A stretch of 14,459 bases of DNA from assembly GCA_964573565.1 (NCBI GenBank), contig CAZNJV010000015.1, forward strand, positions 1-14,459. The letters run 5' to 3'. Every line of letters begins with the position of its first letter. The first letter of the stretch is position 1. This DNA comes from UBA12078 sp964573565 (GTDB taxonomy: Bacteria; Patescibacteriota; Dojkabacteria; SC72). Below, piece by piece: positions 13,784 through 14,459 of the stretch. The notes beneath the pieces are model-generated. The model was not told the DNA's origin, searched no databases, and worked only from the letters and a program-made list of their open reading frames with translations. The translations under genes and the position numbers were made by a program.

Positions 13784-14417
13784 TCCCACACTCTGGACAG
13801 AACTTTGCATTTGGCTGTAGCTTAGCATTGCATTTAGGACAAACTCCTTTTTGTTTCAAATCAAAGCCACATTCTGGACAAAATTTTACATTTTTTGCCA
13901 ATGGTTTCTCACAGTTAGGACATGTCGCTGTGATACCCTCTCTCCAATATTCCTTACCTAACTTTTTATCTTCTTCAGCCATAGCAGCATGTGCCCATAC
14001 CTCTTCTACAGATTTACTTGCTTGTGCTGCAGCCATCTCTACACCTAGATCAGGAGCACAATCCTTACATAGACCTTTGCTTGTGTTCCAGCATTTCTTC
14101 CTACATACCCATGCAGAACATTTAGGGCATTGTATAAATTCATCTCTTAATTCGATAATAGCTTCTTCAAATGCTTGATCGTGGGCTTTTTCCCAAGCTG
14201 CAGATTTTACATCCTCTCCTGCCGATACGAGATTATTTAGAAATCCTCCAAAAATATTACTTGCGGTATTTATTGCAGAGCTTACATTCCCTAATGCAAA
14301 TGGTTTAAACTTACTTCTTAATCCTACTCCACATCTAGCACATAGAAACTCAAATTGAAAACCTCTATCTGTACTTAAATCATTGTAATTATTAGTGAAT
14401 TCTATATTGGATTCCAT
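13770..14417 (-). CDS. Multi-zinc-ribbon protein
   Basis: The 215-residue protein has 16 cysteines in eight CxxC or CxxxC pairs, enough for four zinc sites. Pairs are C26/C29, C97/C100, C105/C109 and C117/C120 in the N-terminal half, and a double zinc ribbon at the C terminus (C166/C169 with C180/C183; C193/C196 with C207/C210; repeated KFCPECG). Between the first pair and the rest is a Gly/Ala/Ser-rich stretch (about 40-70) with AWEKAHDQAFEEAI, then CWNTSKGLCKDCAPDLGVEMAAAQA. This architecture occurs in a widespread but uncharacterised family, so the fold is clear and the role is not. It has no signal peptide or clear membrane helix. It is convergent with the peptidase gene. The 42 bases beyond its start (14418-14459) hold TTGATT but no good matching -10 box. 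Confidence 0.85.
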   Translation of the reverse strand: MESNIEFTNNYNDLSTDRGFQFEFLCARCGVGLRSKFKPFALGNVSSAINTASNIFGGFLNNLVSAGEDVKSAAWEKAHDQAFEEAIIELRDEFIQCPKCSAWVCRKKCWNTSKGLCKDCAPDLGVEMAAAQASKSVEEVWAHAAMAEEDKKLGKEYWREGITATCPNCEKPLAKNVKFCPECGFDLKQKGVCPKCNAKLQPNAKFCPECGNKLS

Positions 14418-14459
14418 ATTTAATATTGTTTAAGAGTTTAATAGAGAATCAATTGGTGG

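Noticed and set aside
13780..14178. Plus-strand open frame of 132 codons with repeated SGQNF
   Set aside because: It is the complement of the zinc-ribbon repeats; the minus strand has the orderly CxxC pairs.
1..14459. CRISPR array, insertion sequence, prophage or toxin-antitoxin module
   Set aside because: No spaced direct repeats, terminal inverted repeats, transposase, integrase or recognisable toxin/antitoxin pair was found; the DUF5661 and small membrane-protein pair has no feature that would justify such a call.

Overview
The window is a gene-dense, AT-rich stretch of bacterial chromosome (roughly 36-38% GC by eye). The standard genetic code leaves all but one of the large reading frames intact. 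Several things suggest a member of the Candidate Phyla Radiation (Patescibacteria), possibly near the Dojkabacteria/WS6 or Katanobacteria groups: very small or negative gene spacing, almost no Shine-Dalgarno sequences, many short lineage-type proteins (DUF5684, DUF5661, DUF1653), a tRNA without encoded CCA, and a short DUF1846 protein. That placement is inference from gene content and style; no rRNA or ribosomal protein is present to test it.

Layout. At the left edge is the N-terminal part of glutamyl-tRNA synthetase (minus strand). Divergent from it is a membrane-anchored protein of unknown function (235-1386), interrupted by a 100-N assembly gap. Next comes a minus-strand recombination operon, recA-recX-recJ (4736 down to 1373), with a good sigma70-type promoter before recA and a 17-bp recX/recJ overlap. 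An N-formylglutamate amidohydrolase-like protein (4837-5436, minus) precedes a plus-strand pair: a secreted/membrane DUF5684 protein with a Tyr/Asp-rich repeat, and a C-terminally short DUF1846/UPF0371 protein. The latter runs into convergent rmuC (7191-8357, minus). A MOP-superfamily flippase and an overlapping mscL channel gene follow on the plus strand.

From 9982 to 12753 the minus strand carries, in transcription order, a DUF5661 protein, a two-helix membrane protein, a Nudix hydrolase, a HAM1/RdgB-like nucleotide diphosphatase, tRNA-Val(CAC), a DUF1653 protein and a GNAT acetyltransferase. On the right are a plus-strand HExxH metallopeptidase gene broken by a -1 frameshift (12816-13756) and a convergent minus-strand multi-zinc-ribbon protein.

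Functional themes are DNA repair and recombination (RecA, RecX, RecJ, RmuC), nucleotide-pool cleaning (Nudix plus HAM1-like), envelope proteins (flippase, MscL, DUF5684, two anchored proteins) and translation (GltX, tRNA-Val). I see no CRISPR array, insertion sequence, phage gene, rRNA or attachment site. No stretch of 300 bases lacks a gene. I did not find a convincing new multi-gene system. The best leads are the shared 14-nt element before two neighbouring small genes, the likely leaderless and SD-poor gene starts, the shortened DUF1846 and MscL proteins, and the frameshifted peptidase.
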